Positions 52,714 to 61,563 are shown, numbered from the stretch's first letter. The stretch: 64,000 nucleotides of DNA from UBA11051 sp964390495 (GCA_964390495.1 CAYMIN010000014.1:1-64000); one strand, 5' to 3'. Made by a program: numbers and translations. The notes: a model not told the origin generated them from the sequence alone.

Positions 52714-52994
52714 TTCAGCTCCCCCCCCTGTGATGGCTCTTCGGAGTTATCCGGCTCCGAGTTGTCGTTTTCGGCAAGGGCCAAGGCGCGCGTTATAACC
52801 TCAATGAACTCGGCCAGCCCCGACATCTTGACCACCATCAGCCCGGCATGGTGGGGCTGCCCAAAGATCAGCAGCTTCTCCCCGGGCATGATCCCGTACT
52901 CGGTACGCGCCTCTGCGGGAATGACGATCTGCCCGCGCTCGCCGACAGTGACAGTCCCATAGAACATGTCATCAATTGATGGCCCCTGAGACAT
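52710..52994 (-). CDS. AbrB/MazE/SpoVT-type DNA-binding regulator
   Basis: 94 residues, with GGGAGTGGG upstream of the ATG. The swapped-hairpin AbrB domain is clear: YGTVTVGERGQIVIPAEARTEYGIMPGEKLLIFG (residues 12-45). A short helical and acidic, Asn-Ser-rich tail follows. It is the first gene of the tolC-MFP-RND-PII operon and translationally coupled to tolC, so it probably regulates that operon. No toxin gene accompanies it, which argues against an antitoxin. Confidence 0.85.
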   Translation of the reverse strand: MSQGPSIDDMFYGTVTVGERGQIVIPAEARTEYGIMPGEKLLIFGQPHHAGLMVVKMSGLAEFIEVITRALALAENDNSEPDNSEEPSQGGELK

Positions 52995-53036
52995 TTTGTC
53001 CCACTCCCAGCTTGGTATGACTAATCACGACAGTAC

Positions 53037-53065
53037 ATTTTATTAGGCATTCAGCACTTTGTCAA
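53037..53065 (-). promoter_or_regulatory. Sigma70-type promoter of the efflux operon
   Basis: Minus-strand TTGACA (53065-53060), 17-base spacer and TAAAAT (53042-53037) match at 11 of 12 positions. Predicted start near 53030, leaving a leader of about 36 bases before the AbrB-like gene at 52994. Confidence 0.8.
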
Positions 53066-53218
53066 TAGCTCATATTTCTCATGCAATTCATACGCGAGCC
53101 GCTGCCGGCAACAGCAGGTCGTTTCGCGGGAATATGGCCGATCAGACAACCCGGCTTAGCCCGCATTATTCATGAATGCCTAGGTCGGGCATCTCTAGCT
53201 TGCATTGTTCGCGAAGGC

Positions 53219-53287
53219 GTAGGTCGGGCTTTCTAGCCCGACGCCGTTACCAGTCAGGGACCAGCCAGGCTAGAAAGCCTGGCCTAC
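53219..53287. repeat. Inverted pair of palindromic repeats
   Basis: TCGGGCT-TTCT-AGCCCGA (53224-53241) and CCAGGCT-AGAA-AGCCTGG (53265-53282) are each 7-bp-arm palindromes; GTAGG at 53219 and CCTAC at 53283 make the pair a larger inverted repeat. They belong to the same family as 40713, 41747 and 45953. Confidence 0.75.
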
Positions 53288-53446
53288 GTGGGGTTGCACT
53301 GTGTCATTTTCGAGATATTCTAGGAAAGGGCGCTGTGCGGCTGGCAATGGCCTTTGGCGGCAGTTTCGCCTCATCTGCGATGGTCTTCGTGAATAGTGCG
53401 GGTTAGACATATTTGGGCGCAAAAGTGAGGTCTGCAAAACTTTCCC

Positions 53447-53476
53447 TTGACAATCCCTGGCGAAACGTGCTATAGT
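53447..53476 (+). promoter_or_regulatory. Promoter of the cold-shock gene
   Basis: TTGACA at 53447-53452, 18-base spacer and TATAGT at 53471-53476. Predicted transcription start about 53483, giving a leader of about 138 bases. Confidence 0.75.
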
Positions 53477-53482
53477 TCTCAT

Positions 53483-53510
53483 GCTTCGGTGGATGAATGC
53501 ATACCGAAGC
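53483..53510 (+). promoter_or_regulatory. 5'-terminal hairpin of the csp mRNA
   Basis: GCTTCGGT (53483-53490) pairs perfectly with ACCGAAGC (53503-53510) around a 12-base loop, beginning at the predicted first base of the mRNA. Long structured leaders are known for enterobacterial cspA, where they control stability and temperature-dependent translation. The equivalent role here is inference. Confidence 0.55.
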
Positions 53511-53620
53511 GATCCGTTAAGTACCTAGAGCAGTTGGCTGACAGCTTGATGCAGAGACGTACCTCCTCCCAAGCTAGGCGCAAACGACTAGCTCAGAGAG
53601 ATAAGGAGGTGCGTTTTTTT

Positions 53621-53824
53621 ATGGCTACAGGTAAAGTCAAGTGGTTCAATGACCACAAGGGTTTCGGTTTCATCGAGACGCCTGACACAGACGACGTGTT
53701 CGTCCATTTCTCCGGCATCGCCGGCGAAGGCTACCGGTCGCTGGCAGAGAACGACGAAGTGCAATTCGACATCGTCGAGGACGTCAAAGGCCCCCGTGCC
53801 GAGAACGTCATGGTCATTGCGTAG
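53621..53824 (+). CDS. csp: Cold-shock domain protein
   Basis: 67 residues from an ATG with a strong AAGGAGGT 10 bases upstream; the frame continues upstream but only through the leader. The protein is a single cold-shock domain: GKVKWFNDHKGFGFIE with RNP1 KGFGFIE (13-19), RNP2 DVFVHF (25-30) and the EGYRSLAENDEVQFDI segment. It binds single-stranded nucleic acid as an RNA chaperone. A terminator follows 30 bases after the stop, so it is a single-gene unit. Confidence 0.96.
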   Translation: MATGKVKWFNDHKGFGFIETPDTDDVFVHFSGIAGEGYRSLAENDEVQFDIVEDVKGPRAENVMVIA

Positions 53825-53853
53825 CTAAAACCTGACCCAGTAGTAACAACAAG

Positions 53854-53881
53854 GTCTCCGCCCGATGAGGGCGGGGACTTT
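53854..53881 (+). terminator. Intrinsic terminator after csp
   Basis: GTCTCCGCCC and GGGCGGGGAC form a 10-bp stem with one G-T pair and a GATGA loop, followed by TTTG. It also lies just beyond the 3' end of the convergent transglutaminase-like gene. Confidence 0.75.
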
Positions 53882-53918
53882 GCTGATTCCTGGGTAGATG
53901 CCATTGCGGATGGCGGCG

Positions 53919-56036
53919 CTATTGTGACATCTCAACGACGGCGCGGCTGGTTGGGCCGGGCAGGTCCATCGTGTTGACCACGCGGACCGCCAGCTCGGTA
54001 GTCCCAGGCTCAAAATCAAGCGTAAAACCGGATTCGACGGCAGCCCACTCCCCCCCATTTACCGAGGCCTCGTAGCGAGCAAAGTTCGGCATATCGTGCT
54101 CAAGCAGCACGGTCAACTGCCGCTGTCCAGTGCGCAACAAGGTCATGTGAGCCTGGTTATTGGTCCAGTAGAAGTCCCCGAGGCGGTTGGTGTGGTGCGA
54201 GAAGTGGGTCAGCGGTGGCACCATATCATCGGCCCAGTTGAGATAGCCGTCCCAGCCCCAGACCTCCGCGCCCTGGCTGACCGGCAGCGGATAGGGCCGG
54301 CTGTAGTAGTCGTTGCGCGGGACGATGCGGAAATGAGCGGTGGTCTGATAGAGATGGCCGCCCTGGTCCTCCATCTCGGGCCATTCGCCGCTGTCGGCGA
54401 CCTCGATGCGCAGGTCCTCCAGGGTCTGGTCACCCAGCCGCAGCCGGTGCGGGTCCTCCCACGTCTCCGGCTTATCGAGATGCCTGACCAGCTCATTGCG
54501 AATCTCCAACATGCTCAGCGGCTCACCCGAGGCGCAGTCAGTCCAGTAGAAATCGCGAGTTGCGTCCAGATGAATCCACTTGCCGTGCACATTCGACCAG
54601 GCCTCGCAGACCTCGTGGCCGCTAACGCCCTCGGAATTGATGTTAACATGGCGGGCGGGAATGCCGCAGGCCAGCAGCATCTCGGCCAGCAGTACGTTCG
54701 AGTACAGGCACATCTTGTCGCGGCGGCGGTTCTGGTACTGGTTGAAGATGATCTCGCCGGCCTCGTCACGGTTAATCTCGATCCACTTGAGGGTGTCCCA
54801 TGGGCAGATGGCACAGGTGGGTAGCGGAATCAGGTACGCCCAGCGCATCAGCCGCAGGATCATCTCCCAGTCGTTCTGCGCCCCGGCGATGATCCGCTCT
54901 AGGTCACAGACCTCGCGCAACTCCTGGAGCTTGGGATGGCGATAGTCCTCATTGGCGAACCGGTAGGAGGAGCGCAGGATGCGGGCATTGCTGAACTCGG
55001 TGACGCGCAGGTCGTCCCCAGCCGGAGCCTGTTCGTGTTCGGACGCGATGGTGACTGCGCGCAAAGCCGGGCTGACGGTGCGATCATCGGTATAAAGCTC
55101 GGCACGCCACTGCAGGTAGCGGCCATAGGCGGTAACCGCACCACTATCCATGACCAGAGGCAGCCAGTCGGTCCACGAGCCGGCATCATAGTAAGGGGTA
55201 TCGCCCCAGCGCAAGCTCATGATGATGCCGGTGTGGTAGGGCAACTCGGCATCAATCGCGAGCTGCACCGACTCCACCGCTAGCGGCTGCTTGAGGGGTG
55301 TATCGTCCTGCCCGGCGGCGTCAATGACCGGTGAGACTATCCAGCCACCGGCGCGATAGCGGCGCATATCGAGGCGGATGACGTACTCGCCGACGGCATC
55401 AGCCTCCGCGCCCATGTTATCAAGGTGCCAGGTGCGGCCGCCATCGGTGCTCTTAGCGCTGGCATGATGGGGGTACTCGCCGGGGCGCGCCCCCTTGTGG
55501 AAGGCCGCATAGCTGCCCACCATCACCTGCCAGCCCTCGGCCCCATCCACCGAGCTGAGCTCGATGACGTTGCCGCCGGCCTGGAGGTGCTCGGCAGGAA
55601 TCTCCACATAGTACCAACGCGACCAGCCCCAGGCACCGTCCTCCGCCATCTCCCAGTACTGCCTGGCGCTAGGCGTGGCAATGGCAGAAGGCGGCCGCAA
55701 GGTCTCGTTGCCGTTGACGAGGATGCGGAGGGTGGCCTGATGGCCGCGCCGCTCGCGCCCGATGAAAGCGACCTGAACCCCGGCGCTGCACGGGTCGGTG
55801 ACGGTGAGCGTCTTGCGCAGGACAATATCCTTCTCGATCGGCTCAAAGGGGTCCCAGGGGCGGCCGTCCCTCTGGTATGACTCATCGTCGCGACCGCACA
55901 TCGGCGAATCGGTCTCAATAAGCTCGCCGTAATACAGGTGAATGGCGTCTTGGCTATCCCCCATCCACACATTGCGCATGGTAGCCCCGTCGGCGTCGTA
56001 GATGTCGCGGGCTGACTGGGTGGTTTTCGAGATCAT
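53919..56036 (-). CDS. Transglutaminase-like domain protein
   Basis: 705 residues without a signal peptide. The catalytic triad of the transglutaminase-like (papain-fold) family lies near residues 450-500: Cys in RRDKMCLYSNVLLAEML, His in GHEVCEAWSNV and Asp in WIHLDATRDF, with the ACGIPARHVNI segment before. The N-terminal 350 residues are beta-sandwich-like (GWSRWYYVEIPAEHLQAGGNVIELSS is a carbohydrate-binding-module-like strand pattern). Bacterial members act as proteases or cross-linkers. Large proteins of this kind are frequent in polysaccharide-degrading bacteria; function unknown. Confidence 0.78.
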   Translation of the reverse strand: MISKTTQSARDIYDADGATMRNVWMGDSQDAIHLYYGELIETDSPMCGRDDESYQRDGRPWDPFEPIEKDIVLRKTLTVTDPCSAGVQVAFIGRERRGHQATLRILVNGNETLRPPSAIATPSARQYWEMAEDGAWGWSRWYYVEIPAEHLQAGGNVIELSSVDGAEGWQVMVGSYAAFHKGARPGEYPHHASAKSTDGGRTWHLDNMGAEADAVGEYVIRLDMRRYRAGGWIVSPVIDAAGQDDTPLKQPLAVESVQLAIDAELPYHTGIIMSLRWGDTPYYDAGSWTDWLPLVMDSGAVTAYGRYLQWRAELYTDDRTVSPALRAVTIASEHEQAPAGDDLRVTEFSNARILRSSYRFANEDYRHPKLQELREVCDLERIIAGAQNDWEMILRLMRWAYLIPLPTCAICPWDTLKWIEINRDEAGEIIFNQYQNRRRDKMCLYSNVLLAEMLLACGIPARHVNINSEGVSGHEVCEAWSNVHGKWIHLDATRDFYWTDCASGEPLSMLEIRNELVRHLDKPETWEDPHRLRLGDQTLEDLRIEVADSGEWPEMEDQGGHLYQTTAHFRIVPRNDYYSRPYPLPVSQGAEVWGWDGYLNWADDMVPPLTHFSHHTNRLGDFYWTNNQAHMTLLRTGQRQLTVLLEHDMPNFARYEASVNGGEWAAVESGFTLDFEPGTTELAVRVVNTMDLPGPTSRAVVEMSQ

Positions 56037-56065
56037 CGAGTGTCACGCTCCCTAAGTTGATGAAC

Positions 56066-56093
56066 GGCATTCCCGGGCTGGAAAACCCGTGCC
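56066..56093. repeat. Degenerate CGGGCT-family palindrome
   Basis: Outer arms GGCA/TGCC and inner CGGG/CCCG with the centre CTGGAAAA, followed by ACGCGA. The sequence is a decayed relative of the CTCGGGCT-GGA-AGCCCGAG repeat at 45953. Confidence 0.4.
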
Positions 56094-56153
56094 ACGCGAC
56101 GACTGATTACACGAAATGATGAGTGATACTGGACACACTGGTGCAGCTTCTGA

Positions 56154-56873
56154 CTAGTCCATCAACATGCCGCCATTGAGGTCGAAGACCTCGCCGGTGA
56201 CATAACCGGCCATATCGGAGGCCAGGAAGGCAACCGCAGCGGCGATCTCCTCGGGCTTGCCAAGGCGGCCGACCGGAATCTGGCGCACATACTCAGCCTC
56301 CATCGCCGGGTTCGTCATGGTGGTGGCGATGAAGGCCGGACAGACCGCGTTGCTGGTCACCTGCGGCGCGCCGGCTCTGGCTACCGACTTGGTCAAGCCG
56401 ATCATGCCGGCCTTGGAGGTGGCGTAGGAAGCGCTGACGGTGAGACCGCCGACCTTGCCGGCCATCGAGGCGATATTGACTACCCGGCCCCAGCCGCGCC
56501 GCTTCATCGTCGGCACCACCAGCTTGCTGAGCATAAAGGCGCTGGTGAGATTGATGCGCAGCACCCGCTCCCAGTCCTCCAGCGTCGCCTCCGCCAGCGG
56601 CACCACGCTCTGCACGCCGGCATTGTTGACCAAAATATCAGGCGCGCCGATCTCATCATCCAGCGCACTCAGTAGCTCCTCACATTCCGATTCATCGCTG
56701 ACATCGCAGAGGGCAAAGGCGACTTGCGCGGGGAGAGCGGCGCCGGCAGCTTCGTCAATGTCGGCGGCCACTACCTGACAGCCTTCTGCGAGTAGCCGCT
56801 CGACGATCGCCAGACCGATGCCGCGAACCCCGCCGGTTACCAGAGCGACCTTGTTGCTGATGCCCAAATCCAT
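56154..56873 (-). CDS. Short-chain dehydrogenase/reductase
   Basis: 239 residues from the ATG at 56873 with GGAGAG just upstream. The classical SDR pattern is complete: cofactor loop TGGVRGIGLA, DVSDESE, NNAG (VNNAGVQS), catalytic Ser in NIASMAGKVGG, YATSK (Tyr-x-x-x-Lys) and the C-terminal GYVTGEVFDLNGGMLMD. An Asp-Ile-Asp after the second strand (AADIDE) favours NAD(H). Probably a sugar, polyol or 3-oxoacyl reductase; it is adjacent to the deacetylase-like gene. Confidence 0.92.
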   Translation of the reverse strand: MDLGISNKVALVTGGVRGIGLAIVERLLAEGCQVVAADIDEAAGAALPAQVAFALCDVSDESECEELLSALDDEIGAPDILVNNAGVQSVVPLAEATLEDWERVLRINLTSAFMLSKLVVPTMKRRGWGRVVNIASMAGKVGGLTVSASYATSKAGMIGLTKSVARAGAPQVTSNAVCPAFIATTMTNPAMEAEYVRQIPVGRLGKPEEIAAAVAFLASDMAGYVTGEVFDLNGGMLMD

Positions 56874-56884
56874 AGCGCTCTCCT

Positions 56885-57766
56885 CTATTTGCGAATTGTC
56901 CCCTTGTCTCGTGCGTGCTCGGCAGCTTCCAGGGCCGCCGGCGAATCGTCCACCAGGTCTATGATCTCTCTGGCCCAGATCGTCGGCCGCGCCGCCAGGT
57001 ACTCCAGCAGCCTCTCGAAAGTCTTGAAGCCGTCGGCCAAATACATGCAGATCGGGTGGGCCAGGATCGTCACCAGACCGCCCTGGTCCTCGATGGCCTG
57101 GGCCTGCTCCAGCACCAGCCTGCCCCACTTTTCAATTTCGTAGGAAACCGCGCCGAAGGCATCCGCTCCGTAACCCCGGCGGTTGGCCGCCTCAACAAAC
57201 TCCCTGTCGCGGTGGGCATGGTAGAGGTGATCATGGTCGGGAATTACGTTCATCGGGTGCGAAATCAGCCCGTTCTCAATGCGCTGGGGCCAGAGATTGT
57301 CCGCCGAGACTTCGTCCGATACCAGCTTGAAGCCATAGTGTGCCAGCAGCGGATAGGTATTGGGGTCCACCTTGTAGCTGTGAGCGCGCCAGGCGACCGG
57401 GCGATGGCCGGTTCGCTTCTCACATACCTGCACATTCTTGCGAATGTCCCAGGCCTGATAGACACGCGGGCCGTTCCAGTTGCCGGTATGCCGGCCATAC
57501 CAGTCGAAGAGCTTGCGCGGCTGGCGAGCGCGAAAGCCGTGGCCGCCGACCTCGATCAGCGCCGATTTCACCACCGGCTCCAGATCGGGCCACTCCTCGG
57601 TGAAGCATTTCCCGCAGACGTAGAGAGTGGCCTTGACCTGGTATCTCTCCAGCAGGGCCACATAGCGCTGGGCGACCTTGACCTCGGTATCGCCCGGCTC
57701 GGTCAAGAACCTCTGGTCGTTACAGCGCAAGGACATGTGATGGACATCGCCGGTTAGGCAGATCAT
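56885..57766 (-). CDS. Polysaccharide deacetylase-like (NodB-fold) protein
   Basis: 293 residues. The carbohydrate esterase 4-type pattern begins with ICLTGDVHHM (possible catalytic Asp7), continues with the metal region EVGGHGFRARQPRK (His) and VAWRAHSYKVDPNTYPLL, and ends with LVTILAHPICMYLADG. The second histidine ligand of classical NodB proteins is not obvious, so the exact chemistry is unclear. The start lacks a good ribosome binding site. The stop is 11 bases from the SDR start. Function in sugar deacetylation is inferred. Confidence 0.72.
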   Translation of the reverse strand: MICLTGDVHHMSLRCNDQRFLTEPGDTEVKVAQRYVALLERYQVKATLYVCGKCFTEEWPDLEPVVKSALIEVGGHGFRARQPRKLFDWYGRHTGNWNGPRVYQAWDIRKNVQVCEKRTGHRPVAWRAHSYKVDPNTYPLLAHYGFKLVSDEVSADNLWPQRIENGLISHPMNVIPDHDHLYHAHRDREFVEAANRRGYGADAFGAVSYEIEKWGRLVLEQAQAIEDQGGLVTILAHPICMYLADGFKTFERLLEYLAARPTIWAREIIDLVDDSPAALEAAEHARDKGTIRK

Positions 57767-57990
57767 GACCAGTTACCGCTTGCCCTTCGCCTGTCAGCCG
57801 TCAGCAAGAGCCTCCACTGCACGGGAGTAAATCCGTGGCAAGTCTCTGGGCACAAACTTGATTTCTCTCCCCTCGGTAGCCCCTCCTGCTCTGAGAGGCG
57901 ATTGCCCCCAAAGGCACAGCTAGAAGTCTCGTCCGTACTAATGCACTTATACTTCCCAGAACCTGGAGGCAGTAGGGCCGGGGCCGGCCA

Positions 57991-59289
57991 CTACTCGATC
58001 CCGTCGGCGCGGAGTTCCTGCAGCGCCTCTGTCAGGATACCCTCAAAGCCTTTGGCCAGCGGCGCCGGGTAGCCGTACTCCCAGTAGCTCACCACCTCAT
58101 AGCCGCCCTCGTCAATCATCTCCGAGGTGGGCAGGTAGAGGCCCTCACCATTGCAGTAGCCCAGCGGGAAGGTGAACCCCTCAGCGTAGAAATCCTGAAT
58201 GAGTTTCCCCAGCCCGGCCACCAGCTCGCCTTCAACGCCGATGATACGCAAGCCCGCGCCGAGTTGTAGGCCCTGGACCAGTAACGGCACTGAAGTCGGC
58301 AGTGGCTCCCCGCGCTCGATGCGCTTGAGTATGCTCTGCGCCCAGAGCCGACGGATTTCATCGGTCTCTGCAGCCGTCGCTACGGCTAGATAGGCATCGT
58401 GGCCGAGGGCGGGCTGCAGCGGCCACTCCACTTCGATCAAATGAGTGCGAAGCTGTGGCTCGATCTCCATCAAGCCCGCCTCCAGGGGCCGGATCACCTC
58501 GTCGGCGACCATTTGGCCGGCCTCGGCCACATCCTCCCAGGTGCCCTCCCGCCATGTCTCCCCGTCTGTGCACTTGACGCTAACATTGGCATCGGCGCCG
58601 GCTCCCTGCAGAAAGAGACTGGCGGTGGTGCCGAGATATGCGTCAAGCCGGTCCATGGCAGCGCCCGGGTACTCGGCGGAGACCTCGAAGCCGACCATTA
58701 TGACCGGATGGCAGGAGACCGAAAACAGCAAACACACTGGCTCGCCCGCCAGGTCCTTCAGCAGGCAGATCGGCACCGCATCATAGATCGCGCCGTCGGG
58801 GTTGGGCCCCATAGTTACGGTGCCATCCTCGTGTCTGACGCGCCTGCTCATGGGCAGGGCCGAGCGGCCGACACCGGCGGATACGGTGACCTCACGCGCT
58901 GCCTCCCGAGCTTGAGACGCTACGCTGATTACTGCCGCGTCCAGCGTCTTCAGGTAGCCATGGTCGGGAGGGATATAGCCTGCCGAATGCCAGGTGCCCA
59001 CCGCCGGTCCGACGTGGTTGTGCGAGGTGTTCAGGAGTATCTGCTGCGGCGCGAGGCCCAGCCTCTGTCCGATGGCGCTCTTGAGACGGTCGGCGTCGGC
59101 TCGCCCGATGAAGCACAAGTCGAGGCCCACGATCAGGGCTGCCTCCCCGCCGTGTTGCAGATAAACGGCCCGCGTGAAGATGTCATCGTGGATTGCCGTA
59201 CAGCCGTGATCGCGGTCGCGACTTCCGAAGCCCATCATCCGCGTACCGATGGGCGGCGTTATCGGTGCCTTGGCGAATCCCGCTTGCAT
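57991..59289 (-). CDS. Neutral/alkaline ceramidase-like hydrolase
   Basis: 432 residues with no signal peptide and AAAGGG 8 bases before the ATG. It resembles the N-terminal catalytic domain of neutral/alkaline non-lysosomal ceramidases: AGFAKAPITPPIGTRMMGFG, the zinc ligands His90 and His92 (TSHNHVGPA) and His194 (SVSCHPV), and the LFLQGAGADANV loop. Full ceramidases have about 650 residues and an immunoglobulin-like C-terminal domain, which is missing. Many bacterial relatives in polysaccharide clusters have unknown substrates. Confidence 0.78.
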   Translation of the reverse strand: MQAGFAKAPITPPIGTRMMGFGSRDRDHGCTAIHDDIFTRAVYLQHGGEAALIVGLDLCFIGRADADRLKSAIGQRLGLAPQQILLNTSHNHVGPAVGTWHSAGYIPPDHGYLKTLDAAVISVASQAREAAREVTVSAGVGRSALPMSRRVRHEDGTVTMGPNPDGAIYDAVPICLLKDLAGEPVCLLFSVSCHPVIMVGFEVSAEYPGAAMDRLDAYLGTTASLFLQGAGADANVSVKCTDGETWREGTWEDVAEAGQMVADEVIRPLEAGLMEIEPQLRTHLIEVEWPLQPALGHDAYLAVATAAETDEIRRLWAQSILKRIERGEPLPTSVPLLVQGLQLGAGLRIIGVEGELVAGLGKLIQDFYAEGFTFPLGYCNGEGLYLPTSEMIDEGGYEVVSYWEYGYPAPLAKGFEGILTEALQELRADGIE

Positions 59290-59368
59290 TGTACATACCC
59301 TTTCTTTGCGATGCGCGTTGGCTAGATGAGCCTGCCCCAGGCACCCCGCTTGAAGACCGGCCGTAGCG

Positions 59369-61054
59369 CTAGCCCTGGCCTGCAGGCTTTGGTATCACAA
59401 TCGGCTTATCGGGGACGTAAGGGCCAACAGTCGGCAGGATCGTGCTGAGACTGCTGTACTTGCGGTCATACAATGGGTCCACGGCTGCGGTGTTGAGTTC
59501 TTCGTCGAGCGGCCATCTGGTGAAGATGTCTTGGACGGGTTGACCCTCCGAGCGCACCACGACGTGGCCGACAAAGCCGTGGGGGACGAGATTCCGCATC
59601 GCCCACTCTCGGGAATAGACAGGTAGTATCGCGACATCCACCTGGTCTCTGACCCGAGCCAGCAGCGCGCGGCGATATGGCTCGTCGTGGCCGTAGCCGC
59701 CGGTGATTGTCGGCCTCCCTAGATACCAGTAGGCGACCGGCGGGCTGTTTTCCACGAAGATGCGGTGCTCAGGCTCCAGATGCTCGCGGACCCAATAGCC
59801 GACCGTCTTCATCCCGTAATTGGGCGCTATGCCGCCGTAGGTGGTCCCGGGGTAGGGCCAGAACACGGTAAGCGGCTCGACCTTGAGAACGCCGCCGAGG
59901 CTGGTCGCAAGCGTGCCACAGACCACCACAGCCGCTAGAGTTGCAGCCAGCCAGCGGCGACGCACAGCCCCCAGGGCGATGACCGTCAGCAGCGTCAGAG
60001 CCACGATCAGATGCTCGTGATAGTAATGCGACACCGTAACCTCGCGCGAGACGGCCACCAGGAAGGGCAGCGCCGTCAGGCCCGCCCATAAACTCAGCCA
60101 CTTGAGACGATGGTCGGCCCAGCCGGCGACGACGACAGGCGGAATCAGGATCAGTGACACCAGCAGCGGTAGGCCGATGTTGTACCGCAGATCCGCGAGA
60201 AAGCCGACGATATGCAGGCCCCAGTCGGCGGGGTGTTCCACCAGCATCGTGCCCAGGTAGGTCTGGTCGGGATAGCCGAGGCGACAGGCGTACATGTAGA
60301 TGATGATGTACGGGAAAAACAGCACTAACGGAGGCACCAGTAGCCGCGGCTTGAGGATGAGGCGCCCCAAGCCCTGCCAGCCCTGGTAGTCCGGATGGCG
60401 CGGCCAAATCACCAGAAGCGCGCCAAGAACCACCAGGCCGATGGGGAACTGCAGATCGCTGCAAACATACAAGGCCAGAGCCAGGCCGGCCCACAATTCA
60501 CACCGTCGAGACGTAGGTTCGCGCAAATAGCGGATCAGCGCCAGTGCTGAGGCCAAAAACAACAGACTGCTGGCCGGCTGGTGGAAGCCGCCAATCGAGC
60601 GGCTCTGCATCACCATCAGCGGTATGATGGCGATAAGCAAGGCGGCTAGCATCCCGGCCGCAGTCCCGCGCAACTCGCAGCCCAATCGGAAAACGGCAAG
60701 TGAGATCAAGGCACCGATGAGCGCGAGCGGAAAAGGCAGGCTGGCCTCGGAAATGGGGATGTGCAGGGCGTCCAGAGCTTTGACATACGCCAGATAGAGC
60801 GCACACACAGGCCAGCCGGAATCCCAACTGAAGCTCCTGGCTAGAGCGCTGTGCAGTGGGTCCGAGCCGAGCACGGGCAGCTTTGCGCTGTTGACCAGGA
60901 AGTACGCCCATAGCGCCTCGTCCGGATTGCAGTAAACCAGACTACGCATTCCGTAGGTGCGCACGACCACCGCCACAGCCATGACGGCTAACAGCGCGAT
61001 GACCGTGATTGGCCGACGCCAGTGCCTGGGCGAAGCTGTCGAGGAAGCGTCCAT
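59369..61054 (-). CDS. GT39/ArnT-type membrane glycosyltransferase
   Basis: 561 residues with about eleven hydrophobic helices. The catalytic acidic motif NPDE (43-46) lies after the first helix in the first periplasmic loop, as in GT-C enzymes such as dolichyl-phosphate-mannose protein mannosyltransferase and ArnT. The C-terminal 150 residues are soluble (YGGIAPNYGMKTVGYWVREHL). The donor would be a polyprenyl-phosphate sugar and the acceptor a lipid, glycan or protein at the periplasmic side. The acceptor is unknown. Confidence 0.82.
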   Translation of the reverse strand: MDASSTASPRHWRRPITVIALLAVMAVAVVVRTYGMRSLVYCNPDEALWAYFLVNSAKLPVLGSDPLHSALARSFSWDSGWPVCALYLAYVKALDALHIPISEASLPFPLALIGALISLAVFRLGCELRGTAAGMLAALLIAIIPLMVMQSRSIGGFHQPASSLLFLASALALIRYLREPTSRRCELWAGLALALYVCSDLQFPIGLVVLGALLVIWPRHPDYQGWQGLGRLILKPRLLVPPLVLFFPYIIIYMYACRLGYPDQTYLGTMLVEHPADWGLHIVGFLADLRYNIGLPLLVSLILIPPVVVAGWADHRLKWLSLWAGLTALPFLVAVSREVTVSHYYHEHLIVALTLLTVIALGAVRRRWLAATLAAVVVCGTLATSLGGVLKVEPLTVFWPYPGTTYGGIAPNYGMKTVGYWVREHLEPEHRIFVENSPPVAYWYLGRPTITGGYGHDEPYRRALLARVRDQVDVAILPVYSREWAMRNLVPHGFVGHVVVRSEGQPVQDIFTRWPLDEELNTAAVDPLYDRKYSSLSTILPTVGPYVPDKPIVIPKPAGQG

Positions 61055-61563
61055 ATTCTAATACTTGCTCAAGTTAGTCGCATTCGCTTGTGAACATCGC
61101 ATACGGGATGGATAGACCGGTCTTACAGGCTCGAAGCCGGTGCCATGCACATGGGTTCGAGATGCCGCTGGCACACCCGGCGTCTAATTCGCCATCGGTA
61201 ACGGCCTCGCCTCCTCGGTCCGCGCAATGATGGGCTGTGGAGTGCCGAGCAGGGAGAAGCCGGTGCGACGGAGAACTCCGCAATGATACCATGATAAGCC
61301 GCGGAGACGCAGCGACTATGGAGTTTTTTGACTGTAACTGCAGCTACGGAGTGCCCTCGCATCCGGCCTTCCGCTTTGCGCGCACCCCTGCCGAGCTGCT
61401 GGAGGAGATTGACCGAACAACTGAGGCCATGAAGGAGACTATCCTAGAGGCGAACGAGACTATCGTGTGGCGTAACTAGCGGCGTTGGCTTAGGGCGCAG
61501 TCCCCTAGCGATGCGCGGCTGGTGAAGGGGGACTGTCACCTATTCCGGGCTTTTGGACAGGTT
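61055..61563. other. Gap between glycosyltransferase and GMP synthase genes
   Basis: About 500 bases, containing only the short reading frame at 61318-61479. I identified no promoter for either flanking gene and no repeat of the families seen elsewhere. Confidence 0.5.
61318..61479 (+). pseudogene. Probable N-terminal remnant of an amidohydrolase
   Basis: 53 residues beginning MEFFDCNCSYGVPSHPAFRF with ARTPAELLEEID, the typical opening of amidohydrolase_2-type TIM-barrel proteins (Phe-Asp-Cys-Asn start and Leu-Leu-Glu-Glu-Ile-Asp helix). The frame then diverges (TTEAMKETILEANETIVWRN) and stops; no barrel follows in any frame that I can recognise. I read this as a gene fragment, but a genuine short protein cannot be excluded. 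The neighbours are on the opposite strand. Confidence 0.45.

Larger units (their letters stand above)
52995..53620. other. Divergent intergenic region between efflux operon and cold-shock gene
   Basis: About 625 bases. Contents: minus-strand promoter (53037-53065), palindromic repeats with a degenerate third copy near 53179-53200 (53219-53287), plus-strand promoter (53447-53476), a 5' hairpin (53483-53510) and the csp leader. I see no protein gene in it. Confidence 0.7.

Noticed and set aside
61120..61190. tRNA-like T-loop GGGTTCGAGA
   Set aside because: No acceptor stem, anticodon stem or D loop can be folded around it.
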